The position numbers and the translations under genes were made by a program. Below the pieces are notes generated by a model. The model made no database searches, was not told the DNA's origin, and was given only the letters and a program-made list of their open reading frames with translations. DNA of 64,000 nucleotides, from assembly GCA_030272585.1 (NCBI GenBank), contig BSYQ01000007.1, positions 2,050,001-2,114,000 of the forward strand, in the 5' to 3' direction. Position 1 is the stretch's first letter. The number at the start of each line of letters is the position of its first letter. The DNA is from Bryopsis sp. KO-2023. Taxonomy: Eukaryota > Chlorophyta > Ulvophyceae > Bryopsidales > Bryopsidaceae. Below are positions 44,967-55,100 of this stretch, piece by piece.

Positions 44967-45324
44967 TTCGTTAGCATACTATGGATCCGATCACGATCAG
45001 ATCGGTCTCCGATCAACCAGGAGACCGATCATGATCGTGATCGGCCGATCACCGATCTGATCGGTCGCCGATCAGGTCTGGCAGGGCCGATCATCGATCA
45101 CGATCGGCCGATCACCGATCTGATCGGTCGCCCAACCTGATCGGCAGTTTTTGATCGGCCTGATCGTGATCGGCCGATCAAAAACTGCCGATCAGGTGCC
45201 GACAGGGTGCGACGCTTGATCGAGATCGTGATCGGGATCGGAGCTGCCGATCAGATCGGTATCATGATCAATTGATTCCGATCATGATCGGTCCCATGAT
45301 CAATTGATCGGTCAATTGATCGGT

Positions 45325-45644
45325 CCATCACAAATGCCCACAAGTCACCACCCGAAGGTGTTTCTGGAGGTGTAAGGATTCGAACCTAAGACCTCACTGA
45401 CTGGAATCAAGCAAATCGACGCTTGGACCACTCTGAACCACGATCACTAGGTCCTCCGTGTTATTATATACCTCAGTTTGTCGGACTGACTGATCAGGTA
45501 TATAATGACACGGAGCACACTCTAACCGTAGCCCAGAGTGGTCCAAGCGTCGATTTGCTTGATTCCAGTCAGTGAGGTCTTAGGTTCGAATCCTTACACC
45601 TCCAGAAACACCTTCGGGTGGTGACTTGTGGGTATTTGTGATGG
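45325..45644. repeat. large inverted repeat with tRNA-like arms in hAT-2
   Basis: Arms 45325-45435 and 45534-45644 are reverse complements with about one mismatch; GATCAATTGATCGG-type flanks extend the symmetry. Each arm read outward holds a tRNA-like stretch: CAGAGTGGTCCAAGCG (A-box/D-arm-like, resembling Leu/Ser tRNAs), then GGTTCGAATCC (B box) and ACACCTCCA (acceptor-like end). The anticodon arm does not fold convincingly, so these are tRNA-like or SINE-derived rather than certain tRNA genes. Confidence 0.75.
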
Positions 45645-46096
45645 ACCGATCAATTGACCGATCAATTGATTATGGGACCGATCATGATCGGAATCTTAAA
45701 TTAAATTCCGATCAATTGATCCATGGCCGATCATGGTCGGAGTTGATCGGATCAACGGCCGATCAATCGGCGTTTCACCGATCTTGATCGACCGATCACG
45801 TGCCGACAGGTCGCGACGCTTGATCGTGATCGTGATCGTGATCGGAGCTGCCGATCAGATCGATAATCGGAAGCCCGATCCCGATCACGATCAGGCTTTG
45901 ATCGGCCGATCACGATCATCGATCAGGTTTTAATCGGCCGATCACGATCACGATCATCGATCATGATCGGTAAAAAAAAAAAAAAAAAAAACCGATCATT
46001 TTTAGAATCATGTGGAACGAGATCGTGTCAGGTCAGATCAGTGAAACGACCTGTCCTGACATCGAAAATGGACGGCCGATCATTTCCGATCACGTC

Positions 46097-46562
46097 CAGA
46101 GATAGGACTTTCCGGTTACGGTACCGTAAACCGTACCGTAACCCCACTCCGGTCACTTACGGTTACGGTAGTTACGGTCCGGACCGGAGTGGTTTTCGTG
46201 CTCGGAACCGGACCACCGTACCACTCCGTACTGCTCCGGTACCGGACCGTACCGACCGTAACCACCGTACCAACCGTAAACCGTAAATAGTAACCCCCGC
46301 AGGGTCCCGAGAACCCAAAGGAACCCAAGGGGATTCGAACCCACGACCTTACAGACTACAGCCTAACGCTTTAGCACTGAACCACACTACTTCACGATGA
46401 TTTAGGGGCTACCGTAGCTATACCGTACCTGTTCCGTACCGTAAAAACAACATATTACTCCGGTTACGGTACGGAGTTACGGCCGTAATACGGAACCGTA
46501 AACCGACCGTAACCGGACCGGACCGTAGCCGGACCAAAAATTTGGCCCAAGTCCTATCTCTG
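46097..46562. mobile_element. hAT-3: 466-bp MITE inside hAT-2
   Basis: Its TIR is CAGAGATAGGACTT at both ends, with 8-bp TSD ATCACGTC (46089-46096, 46563-46570). CAG-starting TIRs and 8-bp TSDs are typical of hAT elements. Both subterminal regions are arrays of CGGTTACGG/CCGTAACC motifs, distinct from the GATC arrays of hAT-1/2. It has no coding capacity. The centre holds a tRNA-like sequence. Confidence 0.92.
46316..46390 (-). other. tRNA-like sequence in hAT-3
   Basis: The minus strand reads an A-box-like GTGGTTCAGTGCTAAAGCG, then GTGGGTTCGAATCCCC (B box with T-arm pairing) and GGGTTCC. The acceptor and anticodon stems are weak, so this is probably a tRNA-derived or SINE-like relic. Both Pol III promoter boxes are present. 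Confidence 0.5.
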
Positions 46563-46587
46563 ATCACGTCCATAGTATGTTCGTTAG

Positions 46588-48162
46588 GCCGAAGGGCACT
46601 ACTTTGTATTCGTAGTGCCCATAACGGGTCCGAAAAGCGGTCTTCTCCTGATCTTCGGCCCGGATGGGCATCTGCCAATACCCCGAGCGCAAGTCCAGCC
46701 GAGTGAAGATTTTGGCTCCCTGGAGGCGGTCCAATAATTCTTCAGGGAGAGGGAGTGGGTAGCGGTTCTTGACCGTCCGCTGGTTGATCCACCGGTAGTC
46801 AATGCAAAAGCGAAGCCCTCCATCCTTCTTGTTGGCGAAAAGGATGGGGGCGCCCCACGGGCTCTTTGAGGGCCGAATCAGCTCCCGGTCCAACATGTAG
46901 TCGAGCTGTTTTCGGACCTCCGCGAGTTCGGCTGGAGAGAGCTTGTACATAGGCCGAAAGATCGGCTTCGTTCCTTCCTCCAGTTCGATCTCGAATTCAT
47001 GACCATTCCTGACCGGTGGTGGTCCTTTAGGAAGGTCAGAAGCGAATACTCGCTTGTAGTCCGTTAAGAGCTGCGTGATCGCTTTTGAGAGCTCGGGCCG
47101 AACTAACTTGCTGATATCATCCTTGGTATGTTCATCGTTTTGTTCGGCCTCGGCTTCGGTAACCACTACCATCACAACGTCTCCCTGTCCAGCACGCGCA
47201 TCCTTTAAAAGCTTGGCCGCGGATGTCTGTTCCATGTCGCCCACGCTCATAGTCTCGGTGGGTCGAGGCTTGCCCGAGATAGCTAGAGGAAGAGAAATCC
47301 TTGTCTTCCCCCGCTGAACCGAGATTGTCCGTGTCCGAAAGCAGAGATCGGGGTTTTCGGCCACAAGCCACGGGATGCCCAAAATCATCTCGTATGCCAT
47401 GTCGGGAAAGATATGGAAATCCGCGACAAAAGTGGCTCGGCCCGATCGAAATCGAACATGTTCGGCTCGGCCCCGGGTTGAGCCCTTGGAACCATCCGCC
47501 ATGACCAGGGTGCGGTGCTCTCCGGTTGCCTCCAATTCCAGTCGTGCTTGAGTTGCCGTTGAGATGTAGTTTTCCCAACTTCCGCTATCCACATATGCCT
47601 TCACCGGTCGGTCTCCAACTTGAATGGCTATCTCGAAGCCAGTAAACCGCCCTTTGGAACAGGTGTTTCCTGTCCTGGCGATGTAAGAAAAATTGTCGGC
47701 CACTGCAGAGTCGGCGCGACTGAGTGCCCCCGGCACTTGAGAAAAATTTGAACCGTCCATCCCTCGGTTGCCTTGCGGGCCGAGCTGTACAGTGGATGGT
47801 GGTTCCCCTGATGATACCCCAGGCCGTGCGTGGCCAGTATCATCCGCTCCTTCACTGAGTCCTGTTCCATGGGACTCGGCTCGCGCTGCAGTATTGGAAC
47901 TATGCGAGCTGGAGCTAGTGTCTATCCGTTTTTCATGCTCTTCCGCCTTGTCCGGCCAAGTAACTCTCTTGGTCATTTTTCTATCATCTTTTCCTTCTGC
48001 TTGCTCCTCCCCAAAATCTTCCGGAACCTCGGCCCTGATACCACCCGCATTTGTGTCCAGGGTAGGTGGCCTCGCGCCCCGGACCTTCAGTTTATCGAAC
48101 GCTTTGCGGCCGAGAGCTTGGGACAATTTCTGATCCCATGATCTCCTCCGCACAAGTAGCAT
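46588..48162 (-). CDS. Ty3-B pol, 5' segment: protease and RT N-terminal half
   Basis: It overlaps the end of gag in the -1 frame. It has a retroviral-type aspartic protease with [11 protein letters not shown] and MILGIPWL, then RT with [30 protein letters not shown] and [12 protein letters not shown], ending at the hAT-2 TSD within PFGLTN. The first possible ATG is at 48162, but synthesis is more likely by -1 frameshift from gag. No canonical slippery heptamer was found in the 76-nt overlap. Confidence 0.9.
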
Positions 48163-50357
48163 GATATTCCACCCCGGCCTCCTCTTCCACTTGGTGTGGT
48201 AGATCGGCCTCCACCTCCTCGTCCTCCAAATCTTCCCCCACTACGGCCACGGCCTCGGCCTCGGCCTCGGCTTGAACCTCCCCGGCCGCGGTTCCCACCA
48301 ATGTAGTTGAGACGATCATCTCCGGCTTTGTCGCCAATACTGTTCACTCTCGATCTTCGATTCCAACGCTGATGACCTCCTCCACCCCGGCCTCCACTCG
48401 AGTTATGAAGTCCACGGATACCATCGAGCCGTTCGGCCATTTCGATAGCGGCTTGCACGTCGTCACGAATGAAGCCAACAACTTGACTTCGGATCGGTTC
48501 ACGCAAGCCTGCGGTGAATGCGCTATATGCCTCCGCTTCACTCATATCCGGGATCCTGAAACAAACGCTGTTGTAGCGCTTGATGTAGTCCTTCACTGAG
48601 GTCGTCTGCCTCAGGGTTCGTAACTCGACTCGGGCGTGTTCAGAGGTTGTCGTCGGCTGGAACAGTTTTCGAGCCTCCTCGGCCCACGAGCGCCAGTCAG
48701 CAAATGGCTGTCTTCGGCCCTCCATTACTTTGAGCTCGGTCAAATTCATCCATTCGGCTGCAGGGCCCTCTGTGTTGGCACAGATGACCTGAAGCCATAG
48801 CTCTTCTGGAATGGCCTGGGCGCGAAACCATCGGCCCATGCGCATCAGCCAGTCCGTGACATTCGCGGTGCCGTTGAAAGCTCGTGGCATTGGTATCTTG
48901 ACTTGTCTCAACCCATTGCCTCCGGGTGCTGCTGGTGGCCCTCCGGGTAATTGTGGTCCAAATGGTCCTCCCGGTCCGCCAGGTCCTCCGGGACCTCCAG
49001 GTCCGTTCGGCCCGCCGCCAGGTCCATTTGGTCCTCCTCCCGGTCCATTCGGCCCACCAGGTCCATTCGGCCCACCAGATCCTCCTGGTCCGTTCGGCCC
49101 ACCACCTCCATCACCATCGTCCCCGCCTCCTCCTCCTGGCCGCCGTCTTCTTGGAGCGTCTCGGAATCCGGAGTTGGGGTCCTGCTGTCCAACTGAGGCA
49201 TAGGAACCCAGGCCCGCAAACGGGTCCGTTCCCGAATTGAATCCGACAGCTCCAACTCCCTGTGGTTGACTGGGTCCAGGGGGTGGTTCTTGACGTGGTG
49301 CTATGGGAGGTCCTTGGCCGGATGGCGGTGTAGGATTGGTGGCTTGGTTCTGGCCGCTGGGTGGCCTTGCGGCGGCCGCTGGGTCTCTTCGGCTCGGCCT
49401 TGGCCCGCCCGTTGGTGCAGAACCGGGCTCTCGAATGACAGGTCCTGGTGGTGGTCCGGCTCGCCGTTGGTTGGGCACTCCACTGGGTGGCGCGAGAATC
49501 GGTACCGCGGGTGCATTGCTGATGATGGGAGAAACAAGGGGCGCGTCTTGAAAACTGGAAGACGGGGGTGGTCCGGGTGGCGCTTGTGTAGTTTGGGTCA
49601 CAGTTTGGGTTCCGGCCCCGGCCATGTACACAGGAATGACTTGGGGCTGCGCTGGAACTTGCTTGGACCATAGCTTCACGAGCTCGTCCACGGATGGGTA
49701 GTCTTCCCGTAGGCACTTTGTTTCGACCCCGAGCGTCTCGACAGCGGCCCGCTGGTCTGCCACTTGCAACGTGAGCCTTTCGGTCCGGGCTCCAAGGTCT
49801 TGGAAATCTTGAGCCGCCTTGGCGGCCGCACGTTCTTGGGCCAGGTGCATTCGTTCTTCCATTTCGGCCACAAGGTGCCCGTTCTCGGCTTTGAGGTGCT
49901 CGAGCCGTCGGATGAACTCCTCTTCCAGCCGAACGCGGTCCTCCCAGTGATGATCCTCCAGTTCGGCTCTCTGGTTCTCGAGGGCCGTGTTCATAGCTTC
50001 GGCTTGTTCGTTGGCCACTTGCCATTGTCGAGCTTCGGCTTCCTCGCGGGTATGATGGAGTTCTCCTCGCACTTCGTTGAGTGCTTGGTACAGTTCGGCC
50101 TGAGTACGTCCCGCCCATTCTTCGGTGTTGGCCGCCAGCTGGGCTACGGTGATAGAGGTCTCGTCTTGGTTCACCTCCACGTGGTGCACGTTCTGGACGT
50201 TGTGCTGGATATTGTTTTGCACAAATACGCCTTGCACCGGAGGGGGGTCTTCTTCGGTCCCCAGGCTCATGCTGTCCCCCGCGCTCATCTCCTCCACTCC
50301 GTCGGGATAGGCGATGGCTTCGGCCTCTGGTTCGGCATAGTAGGGGACGAGGTCCAT
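48087..50357 (-). CDS. Ty3-B Gag with zinc knuckle
   Basis: A 756-aa frame from an ATG at 50357. The N-terminal third is a long coiled coil (about 75-230). It is followed by a Pro-rich and a GGPNGPGG low-complexity segment, a retrotransposon capsid domain ([20 protein letters not shown] ... [16 protein letters not shown]), an RGG/Arg-rich region, and a C-terminal CCHC knuckle ([13 protein letters not shown]). The frame is intact. It overlaps pol by 76 nt, and its 5' end overlaps ORF0 by about 73 nt. Confidence 0.93.
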   Translation of the reverse strand: MDLVPYYAEPEAEAIAYPDGVEEMSAGDSMSLGTEEDPPPVQGVFVQNNIQHNVQNVHHVEVNQDETSITVAQLAANTEEWAGRTQAELYQALNEVRGELHHTREEAEARQWQVANEQAEAMNTALENQRAELEDHHWEDRVRLEEEFIRRLEHLKAENGHLVAEMEERMHLAQERAAAKAAQDFQDLGARTERLTLQVADQRAAVETLGVETKCLREDYPSVDELVKLWSKQVPAQPQVIPVYMAGAGTQTVTQTTQAPPGPPPSSSFQDAPLVSPIISNAPAVPILAPPSGVPNQRRAGPPPGPVIREPGSAPTGGPRPSRRDPAAAARPPSGQNQATNPTPPSGQGPPIAPRQEPPPGPSQPQGVGAVGFNSGTDPFAGLGSYASVGQQDPNSGFRDAPRRRRPGGGGGDDGDGGGGPNGPGGSGGPNGPGGPNGPGGGPNGPGGGPNGPGGPGGPGGPGGPFGPQLPGGPPAAPGGNGLRQVKIPMPRAFNGTANVTDWLMRMGRWFRAQAIPEELWLQVICANTEGPAAEWMNLTELKVMEGRRQPFADWRSWAEEARKLFQPTTTSEHARVELRTLRQTTSVKDYIKRYNSVCFRIPDMSEAEAYSAFTAGLREPIRSQVVGFIRDDVQAAIEMAERLDGIRGLHNSSGGRGGGGHQRWNRRSRVNSIGDKAGDDRLNYIGGNRGRGGSSRGRGRGRGRSGGRFGGRGGGGRSTTPSGRGGRGGISCYLCGGDHGIRNCPKLSAAKRSIN

Positions 50358-50773
50358 GGTTGGACTCCGTGAGCAAGTCGTGGGTCCCGATTGCGAAGAG
50401 GTTCTTCGGCCGAGTTTGCCCGCCGGTTGCGTAGGTGCTCCTGGACTTCAGCGTAGAAACGCAGAAACTCCGGGTCGTTTCTTTCCTCCTCTGTGAAGCA
50501 GGAGTCACAGCTTCCGACACTTTCTGTGTCGTCGTTGTCGTTCGGCCCGGTAGGTGGTGGTACGGGGCTCGGCCTTCGAATAGGTGGTCCCTCAAGTCCG
50601 GGAGGTACGCCCTCGATAACGCTTGGGCCGCCGTAGCAAAAGGCCAGTTGGTCGATATAGAATCTTCTCCAATGTGGTGCGACCAGCTCCTCTGGCACCG
50701 AGAGATAACGGAAGGTCGGGTGTTCGTGTGTGCCGGCGGAGGACTGGGGCGAGGTAGGGTGGCTGTTCGACAT
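50285..50773 (-). CDS. Ty3-B ORF0 between PBS and gag
   Basis: A 162-aa frame from ATG 50773 (MSNSHPTSPQSS) starts about 32 nt past the PBS and runs 73 nt into gag in another frame. It has an aromatic-rich block (EELVAPHWRRFYIDQLAFCY), a Pro-rich segment and an acidic helix (SCDSCFTEEERNDPEFLRFY). The composition looks coding and the length is well above chance for a leader. No family is recognised. Gag is in the -1 frame relative to it, the same relation pol has to gag, which raises the possibility of serial frameshifting or reinitiation. Confidence 0.5.
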   Translation of the reverse strand: MSNSHPTSPQSSAGTHEHPTFRYLSVPEELVAPHWRRFYIDQLAFCYGGPSVIEGVPPGLEGPPIRRPSPVPPPTGPNDNDDTESVGSCDSCFTEEERNDPEFLRFYAEVQEHLRNRRANSAEEPLRNRDPRLAHGVQPWTSSPTMPNQRPKPSPIPTEWRR

Positions 50774-50818
50774 ACGGGTGGTATGGGTCTTGGTTCCGGC
50801 TTCGGCTCCGAAACCAGT

Positions 50819-51209
50819 TGATACAAACGTTGGAACAAGATAGACTAGTCGAGTGGACTTACGTCTAGAGCACGGAAACACTTTCTCAAACAAGGATCTT
50901 TACAAGATGTCCAAGTTACAATGAGGCTGTGGTCCGGGCCGAATAAGTATTCGGCCGGGCCGACAGCGTGTCCAACCCTTTCATCCAACTCAGTGTTCTA
51001 ATGGCCCCTTGGCCGTGTCCTAATGGACCCTAAGCTGAATGTGAGGCTCCAGGCCGAATTGAGGGTTGCCACCTCAGAGGCGGCCTGGCCCTCTCCCTTA
51101 ATGTGTGACTATGATGATGGTGAGCTGGTTCGGTCCGACTACTGTCAGGCCGAACCACGTGTTGGGTGAGTGGGCCGAACCGCGTGTCATACGACGGACG
51201 TTCGTATCA
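50819..51209 (-). repeat. Ty3-B 5' LTR (uninterrupted)
   Basis: A 391-bp LTR with TGATAC...GTATCA ends, abutting TSD GTTTC at 51210. It shows the unoccupied Ty3-A insertion site (TAGAGCACGGAAAC near 50868). Confidence 0.95.
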
Positions 51210-51214
51210 GTTTC

Positions 51215-52131
51215 GACAAAAGGTTTTTTCATCGTTTGGATATTGAACGACAGGAATATAGAACAGTTGTTGGCAGGAAAAATCAAGCGTGTGTTGTGTT
51301 AAGGAAAACTGTTATTGTAAAACAGGCTTCACAATGCACTCGTCTATTCCTCTGAAAACAGGCCCTAGGGTCAACTTTTTTTTTTGTTTATCGACAACAA
51401 CATCGGTCTTGGCGCTTCACTGCGAACGAGACAGACTGTGGCCCTTCCTTGATGAAAGAACCAATCAAAAGAATGGGGACCTAACCCCAACATAAAACTA
51501 AACCCAAAAAATTCCTTCACAAGAAACCATGGAGAGTTCGCTATTTTTAAATTCTAATTTCATTGGTGGTAAAACAAAATGAAATTCAAAGCTCTGAAGC
51601 CTTTGTTCCAGTGTTGAGTCCCAGGAGGGTTGTCAAAGTGAAAACTTGCCGATTTGCTTGTTTCAAATGATTTCGTTCTGTCACATGAGTAAAGCAACCC
51701 AATCTCCTTCCTCAGTCACAATACACTGGACAGGAAATTTTCTTTGACAACAAACCCAGGCCTGTTTTCTTAATCCCACTTAGATAAGTCACAGATAAGT
51801 CATAGGGTTGTGGCATTGCTGTTTCAGTCAGGATAGCACGTGAACAGAGCTTCGCATTATCCGAACATGGAAAAGGATTCTTTCCACATTCAACAAAGAC
51901 GGGTGCCAGAGAATGGAAAAGCAAAGGATGCTTTCTAGGAGGCCCTTTTTTTGGTTGTTTTCACCAAAGTGCTATTGGTCCTGTGGGTGTCTTTTTTGAG
52001 TTGATAGATCATTTGTACATGGTACATGCACAGACAGAGCTTTTCCATGAAAAATTATATTTCCAGATATTGCAGATATCTCTTCGGGCTCAACAGTTGT
52101 ATGTGTGAGTTTGTGGACTGCCTAAAACGTG
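51215..52131. other. intergenic
   Basis: No gene or repeat is recognised between the transposon stack and the MSH5 stop codon. The right part is presumably the MSH5 3' UTR. Confidence 0.4.
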
Positions 52132-55100
52132 TCAGAGCGTTCCTGCCATATTTTGCGCTTTTTCTAGGAACTCTATAACTGCTTGGTCATCTTCCAGGTC
52201 CAGGCTTGCCAGCGTCCTTGTCAACTCGATGCATACCTACACATACCTACGTATTTACCTCGCCGAAATTTTCGCACAAGAGAAAACCCAACCCAATTAA
52301 TATTTTCTGTCCCTGGATTTCTTTTTTCAGTCTCCCAGGGCTGAAAAAATTGAAGCTGGTTGACTAACCAGTCGAGGAATGCTCAAAAATACCTGATTGC
52401 GGTTTTCGAGTTGGGCATCTTGGAACGGGGGGGGTGTCTTCTTTTCTGAATGTGCTTTGATTATTTTTATTGCTCTTTGGACAACGTCTGTGGGAAGCCC
52501 GCAAGCATGAGCACAATGTACCTGTAAATCGCACCAAAAAAACACATTTTCTTTTTCTCAAGTATGCAAAGCAGTGGTTTTCTTACTCCGAGCAAGGTGG
52601 AGTGTTTTGGAAAAAATCCTGAAAATCAATCGAACCTACCCCAAAGCTGGGAGTGGAATAGCCTTGAACCAATTTGTACAACAAGACATGGGCATCATCG
52701 AATTCAGATTTCGAACCATCCTTGTTGGTTTTTGACTCCGTCACCACATGCATGGTCAAAAATTGAAGTTGAGGACACCTTGCCACCAAAGAAGTCAAAA
52801 GTTAAAAACAAGTAGTGTAATGCCCCCCCCCCCCCCAACCCCCCAATAAAAAGAAACAGACATTCCTCTGCAACAAGACATTTGTGAAGAAATAATCGAA
52901 GCTCTGCATTCACAGACCTTTCATTAATATGGTGACCTTTCTTACCATCGTTTTTTTGCCCCTGTGTTCAGAGTTTTCCCAGATGGTTAATTGTCTGCAT
53001 CCAGCAAAAAAAAATTCACCACGACCAGGAAGGCTGCGTGGAAATTCCCCCCTCAATGTCCCCTCCCCCCAGAGTGCACACGTTAAAGGAGCGTTGTGTG
53101 TTTGGATGTTTAGGAAAAGCACCTGGGTAAGAATTCTTCATCAAGAACTTCACTGAAATGAGTGCAAGCTAGCACTCTTGGGGGATCAGGCTGAACAGCC
53201 CACCAGTGCAACATGGAGCAGAGCAGCCCAACCCCATCCGACGTCAGAGTACCCTTCATACAGCACATACACACACAGATCATCTTCAAAGAAAGCACAG
53301 TAAACTTGATACTCGGAAAACGGTGCACAAACCTCAAAAAAATCGGCGTAAAGAAGCATCAGAACAATCAGGGGGTCATTTGGGAGGTTTGATCTGGGCA
53401 TTGTGCAATAGCCCTTGCTGTGTGTTGCTCCACCACACCTTCCCGAATTCGTCTATGATCAGGAGAGATCTGGGAGTGGCCAATTTCATCATCATTGCTA
53501 CTTGGGTCAAATCCACCATGAAGGTGCTTTTGTTCACTTTTGAATCCTGGCAATCGCCTTCTTGGTCCAAACTACGGACTCTGGAAAAGATTCTGTCAGT
53601 GAGACCAACAGTGCATTGATCCGCTGGGACGAAACACCCCACATGGCTCAAAAACACAATTAGGGCCACTTGCTTCATGTAGCAACTTTTTCCAGAAGCA
53701 TTCGGTCCTGCGCATTCACAGAGTTTGGAAATGCTTCTGAGAACATTGACTATTGGGGGTTTTCTGGTTATGGATTCAATGCAGGAAGGGTCAAAAATGT
53801 GGGGGAGGGAAATGAAAGACTGTTAATGTGCAAGCTTTCTGTGAGCGAGGAAAAGAGAAGAGGCAGTACCAGTGATGACGTGAATTCTCCCAGTTTCGTT
53901 CGACATGCTGGTGCTGTTCGGAATGTAGGTGTCCACCAGCATTTCTGTCAAGACATGGCGCCCTGCTCTTCCCAAAAATCATCACAGGATTCGGTCAAGG
54001 ATCCCCCCCGGCATTCCAACATGGCAGAAACCGACAGACCTGATCGGAAATCCACATACATACAAAACGTTTTGACGCATGTTCCGTTCACCTACCGTTC
54101 TTGATGTTGATGATGTTCTCCCTGGTGACAGTGGGTCTAGTATATGCTCCTTCCTTGGCACAAAGGGCAAGCGCACTCAAGCAATCGACTTCGGCGCACA
54201 CGCCGCACGCCCATTGCAATTGAGCCTTGTAAACAGTCAGCCGACCGACAAGCTCCGCGCACAAGCTATTCTATCGATCGACATCAGTCCAGCACACTTT
54301 CAAAAGCCGAGCCATGAGCGAACCATTCGAAAAACGTGATGCGCCGCCACCCTCGTGAAAACCTTACCTCCATGTCATAGATTTTGTTCAACATATCGCC
54401 AAAACGCGCGTTTAGGTGGTCTGTGCAATCGCACTTGTAGTAGTAAACGGGGGATCCGTCATCCCCAGTACTTTCGAAAGCTTGGGAATAATCTGGCAGT
54501 GAATCGAGCACGTCGGCGCCAAGAGGTTGTCCACAAATTTGAACCAGATATCCCACTTGAGGGACGTACACGATCGACCATAATTGCTGGGAACACGCGC
54601 GGCTGAGCTCACGGGGAACGCTCTTCAGTTCAGACTCCACAACCTAAGCAATGATTCATGTATGCAAACTTGTGGCGCAATCTATCCATGATGGTCCAGC
54701 TCTCAAGAAAAAAAAACAATTTTTCCTCCAGCTGGAGGAAAATTAAGCCAGAAACAGCTGCCAACTTGGAATTCCGTACGAGTGCAAGTCAGTCACCTTC
54801 GTCAGGAGATCTGGAAGCCCATGGTACATATGTTTCAGCTTGTCCAGTTCTTGGCAAACGCCAGATGCGATCATCATCCCCTCCCCAGGGGAAGAGAAAT
54901 CAATCACGTTGTTAACCAAAGACCGACCTGAATCCAACAATGCACCCATTAATGTCGAACAAACAAACAAACAAACATCAAATTACATTGTGTAGGAGAT
55001 GCCGCTCATTAATGTCGAACAATATGTTGAACTTCCCCCCCCCCGACTCCCCCCAAAATGCATAACGCACTTTCTTCAATAATTAAAAAAAAAAAATTGT

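Larger units (their letters stand above)
44975..46579. mobile_element. hAT-2: 1.6-kb non-autonomous derivative of hAT-1
   Basis: It has the same CATACTATGGA TIRs and 8-bp TSD TTCGTTAG (44967-44974, 46580-46587). Its left end matches the hAT-1 right end inverted and its right end matches the hAT-1 left end inverted, so it lies in the opposite orientation. Both genes are absent. The centre is replaced by an inverted repeat with tRNA-like arms. hAT-3 is inserted near its right end. Confidence 0.93.
20866..51209 (-). mobile_element. Ty3-B: Ty3/gypsy chromovirus hosting five other elements
   Basis: LTR ends are TGATAC...GTATCA and the element is flanked by a 5-bp TSD GTTTC at 20861-20865 and 51210-51214. 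It reads on the minus strand: 5' LTR 50819-51209, PBS 50816-50805 (TGGTTTCGGAGC), ORF0, gag, pol, an extra ORF, a G-rich polypurine tract next to 27407, and a 3' LTR that is itself split by Ty3-A. Both LTRs are 391 bp once Ty3-A is excised, with three differences seen. Removing Ty3-A, hAT-1 and hAT-2 with one TSD copy each leaves about 9.5 kb. Besides the insertions, pol carries one in-frame TGA. Confidence 0.95.

Noticed and set aside
45531-45603. Functional tRNA-Leu/Ser gene
   Set aside because: The B box and a D-arm-like segment are present, but the anticodon stem and 5' acceptor strand do not pair well, and the sequence is duplicated as a palindrome inside a MITE.
20866-51209. One giant 30-kb composite transposon (Starship- or Polinton-like)
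   Set aside because: Each internal block has its own TIRs or LTRs and TSD, and excision restores the outer reading frames. This is nesting, not a single cargo-bearing element.
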